Assembly (NCBI GenBank): GCA_035463295.1
Contig: DATHTK010000025.1
Location: 1-12,746 of the forward strand
Direction: 5' to 3'
DNA: 12,746 nucleotides
Source of the DNA: DATHTK01 sp035463295
GTDB lineage: Bacteria; Actinomycetota; Rubrobacteria; Rubrobacterales; Rubrobacteraceae
Shown: positions 5,978 to 12,746 of the stretch, piece after piece
How the letters are laid out: each line of letters opens with the position of its first letter
How positions within the stretch are numbered: the first letter of the stretch is position 1
The notes under the pieces: generated by a model
Databases searched by the model: none
Seen by the model: the letters and a program-made list of their open reading frames with translations, nothing else
What the model was told of the DNA's origin: nothing
Program-made: the position numbers and the translations under genes

Positions 5978-7486
5978 GTGGAGACCAGATTCCTGGCGGT
6001 GGACCTGGGAGCGGAAAGCGGGCGCGCCGTGCTGGGATTGTTCGACGGCGAGCGAGTGGCGCTCGAAGAGGTCCACCGCTTCCCGAACACGCCCGTCCAG
6101 CTGCCGGACGGGCTGCACTGGGACGTGTTGCGGCTCTTCGGAGAAGTCAAGGGCGGGCTCGCGAAGGCTGTGGGGAGCGTCGGGAGCATCGAGAGCCTGG
6201 GCGTGGACTCCTGGGGGGTGGATTTCGCCCTCCTGGACCGGGACGGCGCGCTCATCTCCAACCCACACCACTATCGCGACCCGCGTACGATGGGTATGGA
6301 GGAGAGAGCGCTGGATAGGGTGCCCAGAGAAGAGATATACGGGATAACGGGCATCCAGTTCATGCCGATCAACACCCTCAACCAGCTCCTGGCGATGGAG
6401 GGCTCGCCGCTGCTCGGGGCCGCGCAGACGTTGCTCATGATCCCCGATCTGGTGAACTACTGGCTCACGGGGGAGAGAGCCTGCGAGTTTACCGACGCCA
6501 GCACCACCCAGCTGTGCGACGCGCGCTCCGGCGACTGGGCTCGCGGCCTTGTGGAGAAGATGGGCCTTCCCACGCACATCTTCGAGGGGATTATCGCCCC
6601 CGGCACGGAGCTTGGTCCTCTGCTCTCCGAGGTCGCCGAAGAGACGGGGGTCGAGCAGAGATTCCCGGTTACGGCGGTCGCCTCTCACGACACCGCCTCC
6701 GCCGTGGTCGCTGTCCCCGCTGAGAGAGAGAACTTCGCCTACATCTCCAGCGGAACCTGGTCCCTGGTGGGCGTGGAGCTGCCGGAGCCCGCCATAATGC
6801 CGGAGGGCATGAGCGCCAACTTCACAAACGAGGGAGGCTTCGGGGGCACGACGCGGTTCCTGAAGAACGTCATGGGGCTCTGGTTGTTGCAGGAGTGCCG
6901 GCGGACCTGGGCCCGCGAGGGGCGCGATCGCTCCTACGAGGAATTGGGGCGGCTCGCGGAGGCGGAGCCGGCCGCTCGTTCCCTGCTGGACCCGGACCAT
7001 TCCGGCTTTCTGCCCCCCGGGGACATGCCTGGACGCATCCGCCGCTTCTGCCGGGAAACAGGGCAGAGTCCGCCCGAGGAGCCGGGAGCGGTCGTGCGCT
7101 GCGTGCTGGAGAGCCTGGCGCTCAAGTACCGGTGGACCCTCGAGCGAGCCGAAGAGATAACCGGGCGGCGGGTCGAGGTTATCCACGTCGTGGGCGGTGG
7201 GGTGCGCAACACGCTCTTGTGCCAGCTCACGGCGGACGCGACGCGCCGACCCGTACGGGCCGGGCCAGTGGAGGCCACGGCCCTGGGGAATTTGATGGTT
7301 CAGGCGTACTCCCGGGGCTACCTGGGTTCGCTAGAGGAGATCCGGGCAGCCGCGCGAGGCTCCGTAGAGGTGCGCGATTACGAGCCGAAGGGTAGCGAAG
7401 ACGAGTGGGAGGACGCTTACGAGAGGTTGCGGAGGACGATGGACGCCGCTGCGCTACTGGACACGGAAGGAGCGAGCCTTGAATAG
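5978..7486 (+). CDS. rhaB: L-rhamnulokinase (FGGY sugar kinase)
   Basis: RhaB phosphorylates L-rhamnulose to L-rhamnulose-1-phosphate with ATP. The 502-residue product has the two-domain FGGY kinase layout: the phosphate-binding motif DLGAESGR at residues 9-16, the substrate motif GVDSWGVDFALL at 75-86, QFMPINTLNQL, IPDLVNYWLTGE, the catalytic Asp238 in VASHDTASAV (E. coli RhaB Asp237), YISSGTWSLVG, and the ATP-site motif HVVGGGVRNTLLCQLTAD near 400-415. The combination of GTWSL, NTLLCQL and the INTL motif is typical of rhamnulokinases rather than xylulokinases. I chose GTG at 5978; another GTG at 5969 would overlap the epimerase stop as GTGA and is a close alternative. The open frame extends much further upstream, but that part is a shadow of the epimerase gene. 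Confidence 0.9.
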   Translation: METRFLAVDLGAESGRAVLGLFDGERVALEEVHRFPNTPVQLPDGLHWDVLRLFGEVKGGLAKAVGSVGSIESLGVDSWGVDFALLDRDGALISNPHHYRDPRTMGMEERALDRVPREEIYGITGIQFMPINTLNQLLAMEGSPLLGAAQTLLMIPDLVNYWLTGERACEFTDASTTQLCDARSGDWARGLVEKMGLPTHIFEGIIAPGTELGPLLSEVAEETGVEQRFPVTAVASHDTASAVVAVPAERENFAYISSGTWSLVGVELPEPAIMPEGMSANFTNEGGFGGTTRFLKNVMGLWLLQECRRTWAREGRDRSYEELGRLAEAEPAARSLLDPDHSGFLPPGDMPGRIRRFCRETGQSPPEEPGAVVRCVLESLALKYRWTLERAEEITGRRVEVIHVVGGGVRNTLLCQLTADATRRPVRAGPVEATALGNLMVQAYSRGYLGSLEEIRAAARGSVEVRDYEPKGSEDEWEDAYERLRRTMDAAALLDTEGASLE

Positions 7487-7507
7487 ATGGGGTGATGGAG
7501 GTGGAGC

Positions 7508-7529
7508 CTCCGGACGTGGACGTCTGGAG
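7508..7529 (+). promoter_or_regulatory. 22-bp imperfect palindrome between kinase and transporter genes
   Basis: CTCCGGACGT (7508-7517) and ACGTCTGGAG (7520-7529) are complementary except for one G-T pair, around a 2-base centre. It lies in the 66-bp gap before the ABC ATPase, whose ribosome binding site (GGAGAGG, 7536-7542) begins six bases later. As RNA it would form a tight hairpin that may separate or protect the transporter message; as DNA it could be a regulator site. It shares the CCGGAC core with the inverted repeat upstream of the epimerase. Confidence 0.35.
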
Positions 7530-7552
7530 ACCGTCGGAGAGGTTGCGGCGGC

Positions 7553-9121
7553 ATGAACCTATCTGACGACCCTGGCGCGGAACAAGCCGCTACGACCGCT
7601 GACGCACCGGGTGTCTTCCGGCTCCGGAACGTAACCAAACGCTTCGGCGGCGTGACAGCCGTCGAGGACGTGGATTTCGACCTGCGGCCGGGCGAAGTGC
7701 ACGCCCTGGTGGGTGAGAACGGCGCCGGCAAGAGCACGCTCATGAAGATAGTGCACGGCCTCTACCCACCCGACGAGGGAGCGTTGGAGGTGGGAGGCGA
7801 GGTGGTCGAGTTCTCCTCGCCGCGGGATGCCGAGGGGGTCGGCATCGCCATGATACCCCAGGAGCTGGACCTGTTCCCCGAGCTCTCGGTAACGGAGAAC
7901 CTGTTCGTGGGTCGCCAGAGGCCCCGCACCCGCTGGGGCGGTCTGGATGGGAGAGCTATGCGCGGCGAGGCCCGCCGACGGTTGGGTTCCCTCGGCGTCG
8001 ACCTGGATGTCACCACCACCGTCAAGCAGCTCTCGGCGGCCAACCAGCAGATCGTGGCCATCGCCCGGGCCCTGGTGGGTGAGGCCACGGCCGTGGTCAT
8101 GGATGAGCCGACCGCCTCCCTGACAGAACGTGAGGTCCAGCAACTCTTCAGGATCATCTCGGATCTGACTTCCGGCGGCGTGGGTGTCGTCTATATCTCG
8201 CACCGCCTGGAGGAGATCTTCCAGATAGCCGACCGCATCACCGTGCTGCGGGACGGCCATCACATCACTACCACGCCGGCCTCGGAGCTGGACGCCGAGG
8301 AACTGGTCCGCCTCATGGTGGGACGGCCCTTGAACGAGCTCTTCACCCGTCATCCGCAAGAGGCTGGGGAGGTGGCCGTGGAGGTCCGGGGTCTCACCCG
8401 CGAGGGCGAGTTCGCTGACGTGGATCTGAACGTGCGGCGGGGCGAGATCGTGGGCCTGGCCGGGTTGGTCGGAGCCGGGCGCACCGAGCTGGCTCAATCC
8501 ATCTTCGGCATCCACCCGCCGGATTCCGGCCAGATACTGGTGGATGGGGAAGAGGTCAGGATTCGCTCGCCCCAGACGGCGATGGAGAAAGGTATCTTCT
8601 ACGTGCCGGAGGAGCGGCGCTCTCAGGGGCTCATACTGCCCTTCTCCATCAAGAACAACATAACCCTGAGCATCCTGGACCGCCTCTCCCGCTTCGGCTT
8701 CGTCTTGCGCGCGGAGCGTCGAACGGCCGAACGGTTCGCCAAGGGACTCTCCATCCGGGGGGCGAAGATCTCCGACCCCGTCAGCCGGCTCTCGGGCGGC
8801 AACCAGCAGAAGGTGGTCGTCGCCAAGTCATTGGCACGCGAGCCCTCCATCCTGCTCCTCGACGAGCCAACCCGTGGGGTAGACGTAGGGGCGAAGTCGG
8901 AGATCTATCGCCTCATCGACGACCTCGCCCGGGAGGACAAGGCCATACTCCTCATCTCTTCAGAGCTCGAGGAGGTTCTCTCGATGTCCGACCGGGTCCT
9001 CGTCATGCGCGAGGGCCGCGTGACCGGAGAATTCGACCGGGGTGAGGCGACCCAGGAGCGGGTAATGACCGCCGCCACAGCGGCGGCGGAGGGCTCTCGA
9101 GAGGCGAGCGGCGATGAGTGA
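7553..9121 (+). CDS. rhaT: Rhamnose ABC importer ATPase, two nucleotide-binding domains (RbsA/RhaT type)
   Basis: This 522-residue cytoplasmic ATPase powers sugar import. The first domain has Walker A GENGAGKST (54-62), the signature LSAANQQ near 159-165 and Walker B VVMDEPTASLT near 181-191. The second domain has the altered Walker A usual in this family (GLVGAGRTEL, near 304-313), signature LSGGNQQKVVVAKSL near 413, and LLLDEPTRGVDVGAKSEIY. Length and the degenerate second site fit the RbsA/XylG/AraG class of carbohydrate uptake ATPases. The rhamnose assignment comes from context: kinase upstream, RhaS-like binding protein and aldolase downstream. The symbol follows the rhizobial rhaTPQ naming; it is not the E. 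coli RhaT symporter. It overlaps the next gene by 8 bp. Confidence 0.88.
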   Translation: MNLSDDPGAEQAATTADAPGVFRLRNVTKRFGGVTAVEDVDFDLRPGEVHALVGENGAGKSTLMKIVHGLYPPDEGALEVGGEVVEFSSPRDAEGVGIAMIPQELDLFPELSVTENLFVGRQRPRTRWGGLDGRAMRGEARRRLGSLGVDLDVTTTVKQLSAANQQIVAIARALVGEATAVVMDEPTASLTEREVQQLFRIISDLTSGGVGVVYISHRLEEIFQIADRITVLRDGHHITTTPASELDAEELVRLMVGRPLNELFTRHPQEAGEVAVEVRGLTREGEFADVDLNVRRGEIVGLAGLVGAGRTELAQSIFGIHPPDSGQILVDGEEVRIRSPQTAMEKGIFYVPEERRSQGLILPFSIKNNITLSILDRLSRFGFVLRAERRTAERFAKGLSIRGAKISDPVSRLSGGNQQKVVVAKSLAREPSILLLDEPTRGVDVGAKSEIYRLIDDLAREDKAILLISSELEEVLSMSDRVLVMREGRVTGEFDRGEATQERVMTAATAAAEGSREASGDE

Positions 9122-10112
9122 GGCCCGGGCGCCCGCGGAGGAAGGCGGGCGATCCCTCGGCGAAGCCTTCCGCAGGTTCATGGTCCGGCCCGAGGCGCCC
9201 GCCCTGGTGTTCCTGGTGGTGCTGGTGGCGGTCTTCTCACTGAGCAGCGACAGGTTCCTCAGCCGTTCCAATTTCGAGTCGATCGTAGTCTCGGTGGCCG
9301 TGCTGGGGGTCATCGCGCTGGCGGTGAACCAGGTGGTTCTCTGCGCCGAGATAGACATCTCGACGGGCTCGATGATGGGCCTCTGCGCGGTTGCGGCGGG
9401 CATGGTCGCGAGCTCGACCGGGGGCCTGGTCCTGCCGCTGCTCGCCGCTGTCGCCGTGGGCGCGACGGCCGGAGCGGTCAACGGTCTCCTGGTGACCCTC
9501 GGGCGCATCCCGGCGATCATCGTGACGCTCGGCATGCTCTACGCGCTGCGCGGCGTCATCCTCCTCGTCACCGGGGGGACCTGGATCACGGGCATACCCG
9601 CCGAGACGCGCGTGCTCGGGACCGGGTCGGTGCTGGGGATAGACGCGCCGGTGATCATCCTGCTGGCCCTGTTCCTTATCATGGAGCTGGTCAGCCGTCA
9701 CTCTACCTGGGGCCGCAACACCTTCGCCGTCGGCGGCAACCGGCGGGCCGCTCGCTTCGCCGGGCTGCCCATAAACCGCACCCGTTTTCTCGCCTTCGCG
9801 CTGGTTGGTGTCTTCGTCGGCGTTGCGTCCATGATCTACCTGGGACGCGCGGGGTCCATCCAGACCAACACGGGTACCGGACTGGAGCTGCAGGTCATCG
9901 CAGCCGTCGTTATAGGAGGGACCAGCATCGCCGGCGGGCGGGGTTCGGCGCTGGCCGCGCTCACGGGCGCGGTGGTAATAGGCGTGATCCTCAACGGCCT
10001 GATCCTGCTGGGGGTTCCCGGGATCTGGCAGTCCGCGGTTCTCGGGGCCCTGATCCTGTTCGCCGTCGCCACCGACGTTCTGCGTCGACGACTCCTGGGG
10101 TACAAAGCATGA
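9114..10112 (+). CDS. rhaP: Rhamnose ABC importer permease 1
   Basis: This 332-residue inner-membrane protein belongs to the RbsC/BPD_transp_2 permease family. After a charged cytoplasmic start (residues 1-25) there are about eight to ten hydrophobic segments beginning near residue 28. Family landmarks are visible: CAEIDISTGSMMGL (residues 77-90, a variant of the usual GGIDLSVGS), NGLLVTLGRIPAIIVTLGM (123-141), and the cytoplasmic loop GRNTFAVGGNRRAARFAGL that contacts the ATPase. ATG at 9114 overlaps the ATPase stop by 8 bp, and its own stop overlaps the next permease by 4 bp (ATGA), so the transporter subunits are probably translationally coupled. It would pair with the second permease as a heterodimer, as in rhizobial RhaPQ. 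Confidence 0.87.
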   Translation: MSEARAPAEEGGRSLGEAFRRFMVRPEAPALVFLVVLVAVFSLSSDRFLSRSNFESIVVSVAVLGVIALAVNQVVLCAEIDISTGSMMGLCAVAAGMVASSTGGLVLPLLAAVAVGATAGAVNGLLVTLGRIPAIIVTLGMLYALRGVILLVTGGTWITGIPAETRVLGTGSVLGIDAPVIILLALFLIMELVSRHSTWGRNTFAVGGNRRAARFAGLPINRTRFLAFALVGVFVGVASMIYLGRAGSIQTNTGTGLELQVIAAVVIGGTSIAGGRGSALAALTGAVVIGVILNGLILLGVPGIWQSAVLGALILFAVATDVLRRRLLGYKA

Positions 10113-11065
10113 GCGCTCTAACCGCAACCGTACGCCGCCTGAGGTTCTCCCGCGAGATGGTCCTGCTCGTGGTCCTGATCGTGCTGATGATCGTGATGAG
10201 CCAGCTCTCACCGATCTTCTTCACTCTAGGCAACCTGCTCAATACCTCGCGATTCTTCGTCGAGGTGGGGCTCATGGCGCTGGGGATGACCCTGATCATC
10301 ATCACCGGCGGCATAGACCTCTCCGTGGGGTCCAACCTGGCCCTGGTCTCCGTGGCCGTCGGGTTCTCCTTCGTGGCCGGCCTGCCTCTTCCGCTGGCGA
10401 TCCTGTTCGGCCTCGTAGTCGGTGTCGCCGCCGGGCTCTTCAACGGCCTCTTCATCACCCTCCTCCACCTTCACCCGCTGGTCGTCACCCTTGGCACTCT
10501 GGCCCTCTTCCAGGGCCTGGCCTACGGCGTCTCCGAGGCCGAGGCGGTCTCCGACTTCCCGGGCTGGTTCGCCTACTTCGGTCAGGCCTACCTGGGGCCC
10601 ATCCCGGGGCAGCTGATTATCTTCATCGTGGCCGTTGTGGTCGTGTGGTTGATCCTGTCGCGCACCCGGTTTGGCCGCTACGTATACGCTATCGGCAACA
10701 ACGAGGAGGCGGCCCGCTTCTCGGGGGTGCCGGTCCGCAGGGTCAAGCTCGCCCTCTACTCGGGCATCGGGTTGCTGGTGGCGATGGCATCCGTGATCTA
10801 CACCTCCCGCGTCTACACGGCCCGGGGCGACTCCGGCGTCGGCCTGGAACTCGACGTGATCTCCGCCGTGGTTCTGGGAGGGGCGAGCATCTACGGCGGG
10901 TCGGGAACGATAGCCGGCACCGTGCTCGGCGTCCTGATCATCGCCACGCTTCGCAACGGCCTGATACTGGCCGGGGTGCCCAGCACCTGGCAACTCTTCG
11001 TGCTGGGCGTCCTGCTCCTGGTCGCCGTGTTCCTGAACGAGTTCTTCCGAAGAAGGGAGGAGTGA
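10109..11065 (+). CDS. rhaQ: Rhamnose ABC importer permease 2
   Basis: A 318-residue RbsC-type permease, the partner of the preceding one. It carries the canonical TGGIDLSVGS (residues 66-75), NGLFITLLHLHPLVVTLGT in the middle, and the ATPase-contact loop GRYVYAIGNNEEAARFSGV. Hydrophobic segments begin at about residue 17 and end in a long helix near the C-terminus before the basic tail FFRRREE. ATG at 10109 overlaps the previous stop by 4 bp. The two permeases are clearly related and probably arose by duplication, but they differ enough to form a heterodimer. A 64-bp gap separates it from the binding-protein gene; it contains the 10-bp palindrome GGCGTACGCC (11080-11089) but no clear promoter. 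Confidence 0.87.
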   Translation: MSALTATVRRLRFSREMVLLVVLIVLMIVMSQLSPIFFTLGNLLNTSRFFVEVGLMALGMTLIIITGGIDLSVGSNLALVSVAVGFSFVAGLPLPLAILFGLVVGVAAGLFNGLFITLLHLHPLVVTLGTLALFQGLAYGVSEAEAVSDFPGWFAYFGQAYLGPIPGQLIIFIVAVVVVWLILSRTRFGRYVYAIGNNEEAARFSGVPVRRVKLALYSGIGLLVAMASVIYTSRVYTARGDSGVGLELDVISAVVLGGASIYGGSGTIAGTVLGVLIIATLRNGLILAGVPSTWQLFVLGVLLLVAVFLNEFFRRREE

Positions 11066-11129
11066 GCAGAGCTTAGAGAGGCGTACGCCCGTGGATGAGA
11101 GCAGTGTAGCTAGAGAAGGAGGAGAGAAC

Positions 11130-12173
11130 GTGTCCAGACCCGTTTGGGGTTTCAGGGGCATCAGTACGGTACTGCTGATGGCGTTGGTCCTGGTCGTTGC
11201 GTCCTGTGGGGTGGGCCAGCAGGGCTCTCAAGGTGATGGCGATGGAGGTGGAGGCGGTGGTCCAGCCAGGATCTGCATGATGCCCAAGCTGGTCGGCATC
11301 CCCTACTTCAACGCCTCCGAAAAGGGAGCGAAGGAGGCGGCCGAGGAGCTGAGCGTCGACCTCGTGTACGACGGGCCCACGGAGGCAAGAGCCGCGCAGC
11401 AGTCCCAGATGATCGAGCAGTGGATCCAGCAGCAGTGCGACGCCATCTCGGTGGCCGCCAACGACCCCGATGCCCTCGCCCCGGCGATGAAGAAGGCCCA
11501 GGACGCCGGTATCTCGACCTCCGCCTGGGACGCGGACGTGGCCCAGGACGCCCGCGAGGTCTTCGTGAACCAGGCTACTTTCGAGGCTATCGGCAAGGAA
11601 CTGGTGGACGTCATGGCCGAGCAGACCGACGGCCAGGGTGAGTTCCTCGTCGTGACGGGCTCGCTGACCGCGCCCAACCAGGTCGCCTGGCTCAAGGAGA
11701 TGCGGGCGCACATGAAGAATGAGTATCCGGAGATGTCCATCGCTAGCGTCGAGCCCGGCGAGGAGGATCTCCAGAAGGGCATAGATATCACCAAGAACTA
11801 CCTCCGGGCCAACCCCGACACCGCCGGCGTCTTCGGAATAACGTCCGTGGCCTTGCCCGGGGCAGCGGAGGCTGTCCAGCAGATGGGCCTCGAAGGCGAG
11901 GTCGCTGTTACCGGCCTCTCGACCCCGAACGAGATGAAGCCCTACCTCGAGTCGGGAGCCGTCGAGAAGTTCGTGCTGTGGAACCCGGTCGATCTCGGCT
12001 ACCTGGCGGTGCACGTCGCAAACCGCCAGGTCGAAGGGGACTTGCCCTCGGAAGAGGGGGCGACCTTCGAGGCCGGGCGTCTCGGCGAGGTCGAGATGAT
12101 CGCGCCGGACGAGGTCCTGCTCGGACCTCCCCTGGTGTTCTCCTCCGAGAACATCGACGAGTACGACTTCTAG
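11130..12173 (+). CDS. rhaS: Rhamnose-binding lipoprotein of the ABC importer (RhaS type)
   Basis: This is the extracytoplasmic sugar-binding subunit, 347 residues. From the GTG at 11130 there is a lipoprotein signal: basic start, hydrophobic stretch TVLLMALVLVVAS, and the lipidation Cys26 in VASC. A flexible Gly-rich linker (residues 27-45) and a type 1 periplasmic-binding fold follow. Blocks that I recall from Rhizobium RhaS are seen: YFNASEKGAKEAAEEL, AISVAANDPDALAPAMKKA, AWDADV, and especially TGLSTPNEMKPYLESG plus VLWNPVDLGYLA. The start is fixed by AAGGAGGAG at 11116-11124; the open frame continues upstream to 11091 without a better site. It is unrelated to the E. coli regulator called RhaS. 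A strong hairpin follows the stop codon closely. Confidence 0.88.
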   Translation: MSRPVWGFRGISTVLLMALVLVVASCGVGQQGSQGDGDGGGGGGPARICMMPKLVGIPYFNASEKGAKEAAEELSVDLVYDGPTEARAAQQSQMIEQWIQQQCDAISVAANDPDALAPAMKKAQDAGISTSAWDADVAQDAREVFVNQATFEAIGKELVDVMAEQTDGQGEFLVVTGSLTAPNQVAWLKEMRAHMKNEYPEMSIASVEPGEEDLQKGIDITKNYLRANPDTAGVFGITSVALPGAAEAVQQMGLEGEVAVTGLSTPNEMKPYLESGAVEKFVLWNPVDLGYLAVHVANRQVEGDLPSEEGATFEAGRLGEVEMIAPDEVLLGPPLVFSSENIDEYDF

Positions 12174-12180
12174 GAAGCTG

Positions 12181-12214
12181 GGGGCACCGGCGCCCCCGGG
12201 GGCGCCGGTGCCCC
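12181..12214 (+). promoter_or_regulatory. 34-bp perfect GC-rich palindrome after rhaS
   Basis: A perfect inverted repeat begins eight bases after the rhaS stop codon: GGGGCACCGGCGCCCCC at 12181-12197 is exactly complementary to 12198-12214. In RNA this gives a very stable stem of about 15 bp with a CCGG loop. No T-run follows (the next bases are gcccgacaaagg), so it is not a standard rho-independent terminator. It sits between a binding-protein gene, normally needed in excess, and downstream enzymes, which suggests mRNA 3'-end protection or partial attenuation, as with the malE-malF intergenic hairpins. Confidence 0.75.
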
Positions 12215-12235
12215 GCCCGACAAAGGAGACGAAGC

Positions 12236-12464
12236 TTGGAGCGGACCTACAGCGCCCTGGTCGAGTTCCTGACGGCCCGCGGTGTAGATGCGGATGGTGT
12301 CGAGGAGCGCTTGCGCTTTACGCGACAGACGTTCGGCCCTGTGCGCGAAGGTGAGAGCGGACCTGGGAGCGGCGTCGGACCCCATTGCCGCCTTTCGGCA
12401 GAGCGGGTACCTGGAGCGGGTGGCGGAGGAGCGCAAAGAGGGTGCACAGGCCGGCTGGCGGTAG
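12236..12464 (+). pseudogene. rhaI: L-rhamnose isomerase remnant (large internal deletion plus frameshift)
   Basis: Only the two ends of an L-rhamnose isomerase of the Pseudomonas stutzeri RhaI type remain. From TTG 12236, with AAAGGAGA just upstream, the frame reads LERTYSALVEFLTARGVDAD, like the family N-terminus (ALGANLARRGVDIEAV). By about 12312 a different frame carries ALALYATDVRP (to 12339), like the C-terminal AYRTDVEPIL segment. After a one-base loss in the CCC at 12337-12339 a third frame reads LCAKVRADLGAASDPIAAF, then RQSGYLERVAEERKEGAQAGWR and a stop at 12462-12464, like the family C-terminus (VDPVATYRASGYRARVAAER). About 25 and 50 codons survive of a family length near 380-430, so roughly 1 kb is missing. 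The metal-binding TIM-barrel core is absent, so no isomerase activity is possible. An assembly collapse is an alternative to a real deletion. Confidence 0.77.
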
Positions 12465-12488
12465 GTCCCTCCGGCTCGCAGGCGCTCG

Positions 12489-12522
12489 GGTCGGTCAGTA
12501 CTCGAGCCCTTGCTGACCGGCT
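12489..12522 (+). promoter_or_regulatory. Intercistronic hairpin before the aldolase gene
   Basis: CGGTCAG at 12492-12498 pairs exactly with CTGACCG at 12513-12519, and G-T pairs extend the stem on both sides, leaving a loop of about 10 bases (12501-12510). It lies between the isomerase remnant and the ribosome binding site of the next gene. The bases after it are CTGAAAAAAGGAGG, so there is no T-run on this strand. It may separate or stabilise messages rather than terminate them. Confidence 0.4.
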
Positions 12523-12545
12523 GCTGAAAAAAGGAGGTGCCGACT

Positions 12546-12746
12546 GTGGATGTCAGGCGGGCAGGAGCGACTGAGAACCTGTGGGATGCGGTTAGAGCTG
12601 GGGAACTCTCCGAGCTGGAGGCGCTGGCGTACCGTTCCAACCTGCTCGGGGCGGACCGCGCGGTGGCGAACTTCGGTGGGGGGAACACCTCGACCAAGTC
12701 CAGGGAGAGAGACCACGCCGGGCGCGAGGTGGACGTTCTCTGGGTC
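12546..12746 (+). CDS. rhaEW: Bifunctional rhamnulose-1-phosphate aldolase/lactaldehyde dehydrogenase, N-terminal part (cut by window edge)
   Basis: The full protein (about 680-700 residues in the family) would cleave L-rhamnulose-1-phosphate to dihydroxyacetone phosphate and L-lactaldehyde with an N-terminal class II aldolase domain, then oxidise lactaldehyde with a C-terminal short-chain dehydrogenase domain. Only 67 codons are present. They read ENLWDAVRAG, then LEALAYRSNLLGADRAVANF, GGGNTSTK and GREVDVLWV. This matches what I recall of Bacillus YuxG/RhaEW (YRSNLIGSDRTVCNWGGGNTSMK). GTG at 12546 is firmly set by an ideal AAGGAGGTG at 12531-12539, 6 bases away. The dehydrogenase half lies beyond the window, so bifunctionality is inferred from the close N-terminal match; stand-alone aldolases such as E. 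coli RhaD start differently. Confidence 0.85.
   Translation, partial: MDVRRAGATENLWDAVRAGELSELEALAYRSNLLGADRAVANFGGGNTSTKSRERDHAGREVDVLWV

Noticed and set aside
5801..7186. 461-codon open frame on the minus strand opposite rhaB.
   Set aside because: Antisense shadow of a high-GC gene; the sequence has no recognisable domain and the plus strand encodes a well-conserved kinase.
7553..9121. Altered second Walker A (VGAGRT) in the ATPase taken as damage.
   Set aside because: This change is normal in the second domain of RbsA-type sugar ATPases.
9237..10211. Long minus-strand open frames opposite the two permeases.
   Set aside because: Highly charged, low-complexity translations typical of antisense to hydrophobic GC-rich genes.
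11091..11129. Earlier start of the binding protein at 11091.
   Set aside because: It would place a charged 13-residue stretch before the lipoprotein signal, and the AAGGAGGAG at 11116-11124 clearly serves the GTG at 11130.
12181..12214. Rho-independent terminator ending the operon after rhaS.
   Set aside because: The stem is very strong but no T-run follows, and rhamnose genes with good ribosome binding sites continue directly downstream.
1..12746. CRISPR arrays, tRNA or rRNA genes, insertion sequences, prophage or defence genes.
   Set aside because: I found no direct-repeat arrays, transposase motifs, RNA gene signatures or defence-protein motifs.

Overview
The window is high-GC bacterial DNA with many GTG and TTG starts, clear AGGAGG-type ribosome binding sites and frequent ATA and AGG codons. 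The gene content suggests an actinobacterium, and a Rubrobacter-like organism is my best guess. That is an inference from codon style and gene content, not a database result.

Left part (1-2331), a loosely packed region. The window opens with the 5' end of a leftward gene for an ACT-domain malic enzyme, cut by the window edge. After an intergenic stretch comes a rightward secreted beta-helix-like gene. It is broken by a frameshift near 620-650, and its last codons lie over the 3' end of a leftward gene for a two-helix membrane protein with 16-residue alanine-rich repeats. About 310 bp of apparently non-coding DNA follows.

Middle (2332-3597). A complete FAD-dependent alditol (xylitol) oxidase of the AldO type keeps all active-site residues I could check.

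Right part (3731-12746), an L-rhamnose uptake and catabolism operon, all rightward: a promoter; a DeoR-type regulator; a small ASRT-family (Anabaena sensory rhodopsin transducer-like) predicted ligand-binding protein; a xylose-isomerase-like TIM-barrel epimerase of the tagatose/psicose 3-epimerase family; rhamnulokinase rhaB; a four-gene ABC importer (two-domain ATPase, two permeases, lipoprotein binding protein) like rhizobial RhaTPQS; a remnant of L-rhamnose isomerase rhaI; and the start of a bifunctional rhamnulose-1-phosphate aldolase/lactaldehyde dehydrogenase (rhaEW type). Several genes overlap by 4-8 bp, which indicates one transcriptional unit.

How it would work: the lipoprotein captures rhamnose, the ABC complex imports it, rhamnose isomerase makes rhamnulose, RhaB phosphorylates it, and RhaEW cleaves it to DHAP and lactaldehyde and oxidises the latter. 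The DeoR protein would sense an intermediate. The most striking observation is that the isomerase step is missing here. The gene is reduced to about 25 N-terminal codons joined to about 50 C-terminal codons, with roughly 1 kb absent and a further one-base frameshift, while its ribosome binding site and the downstream gene start are intact. Either this is a real deletion, with the activity supplied elsewhere or by the neighbouring TIM-barrel protein, or it is an assembly error.
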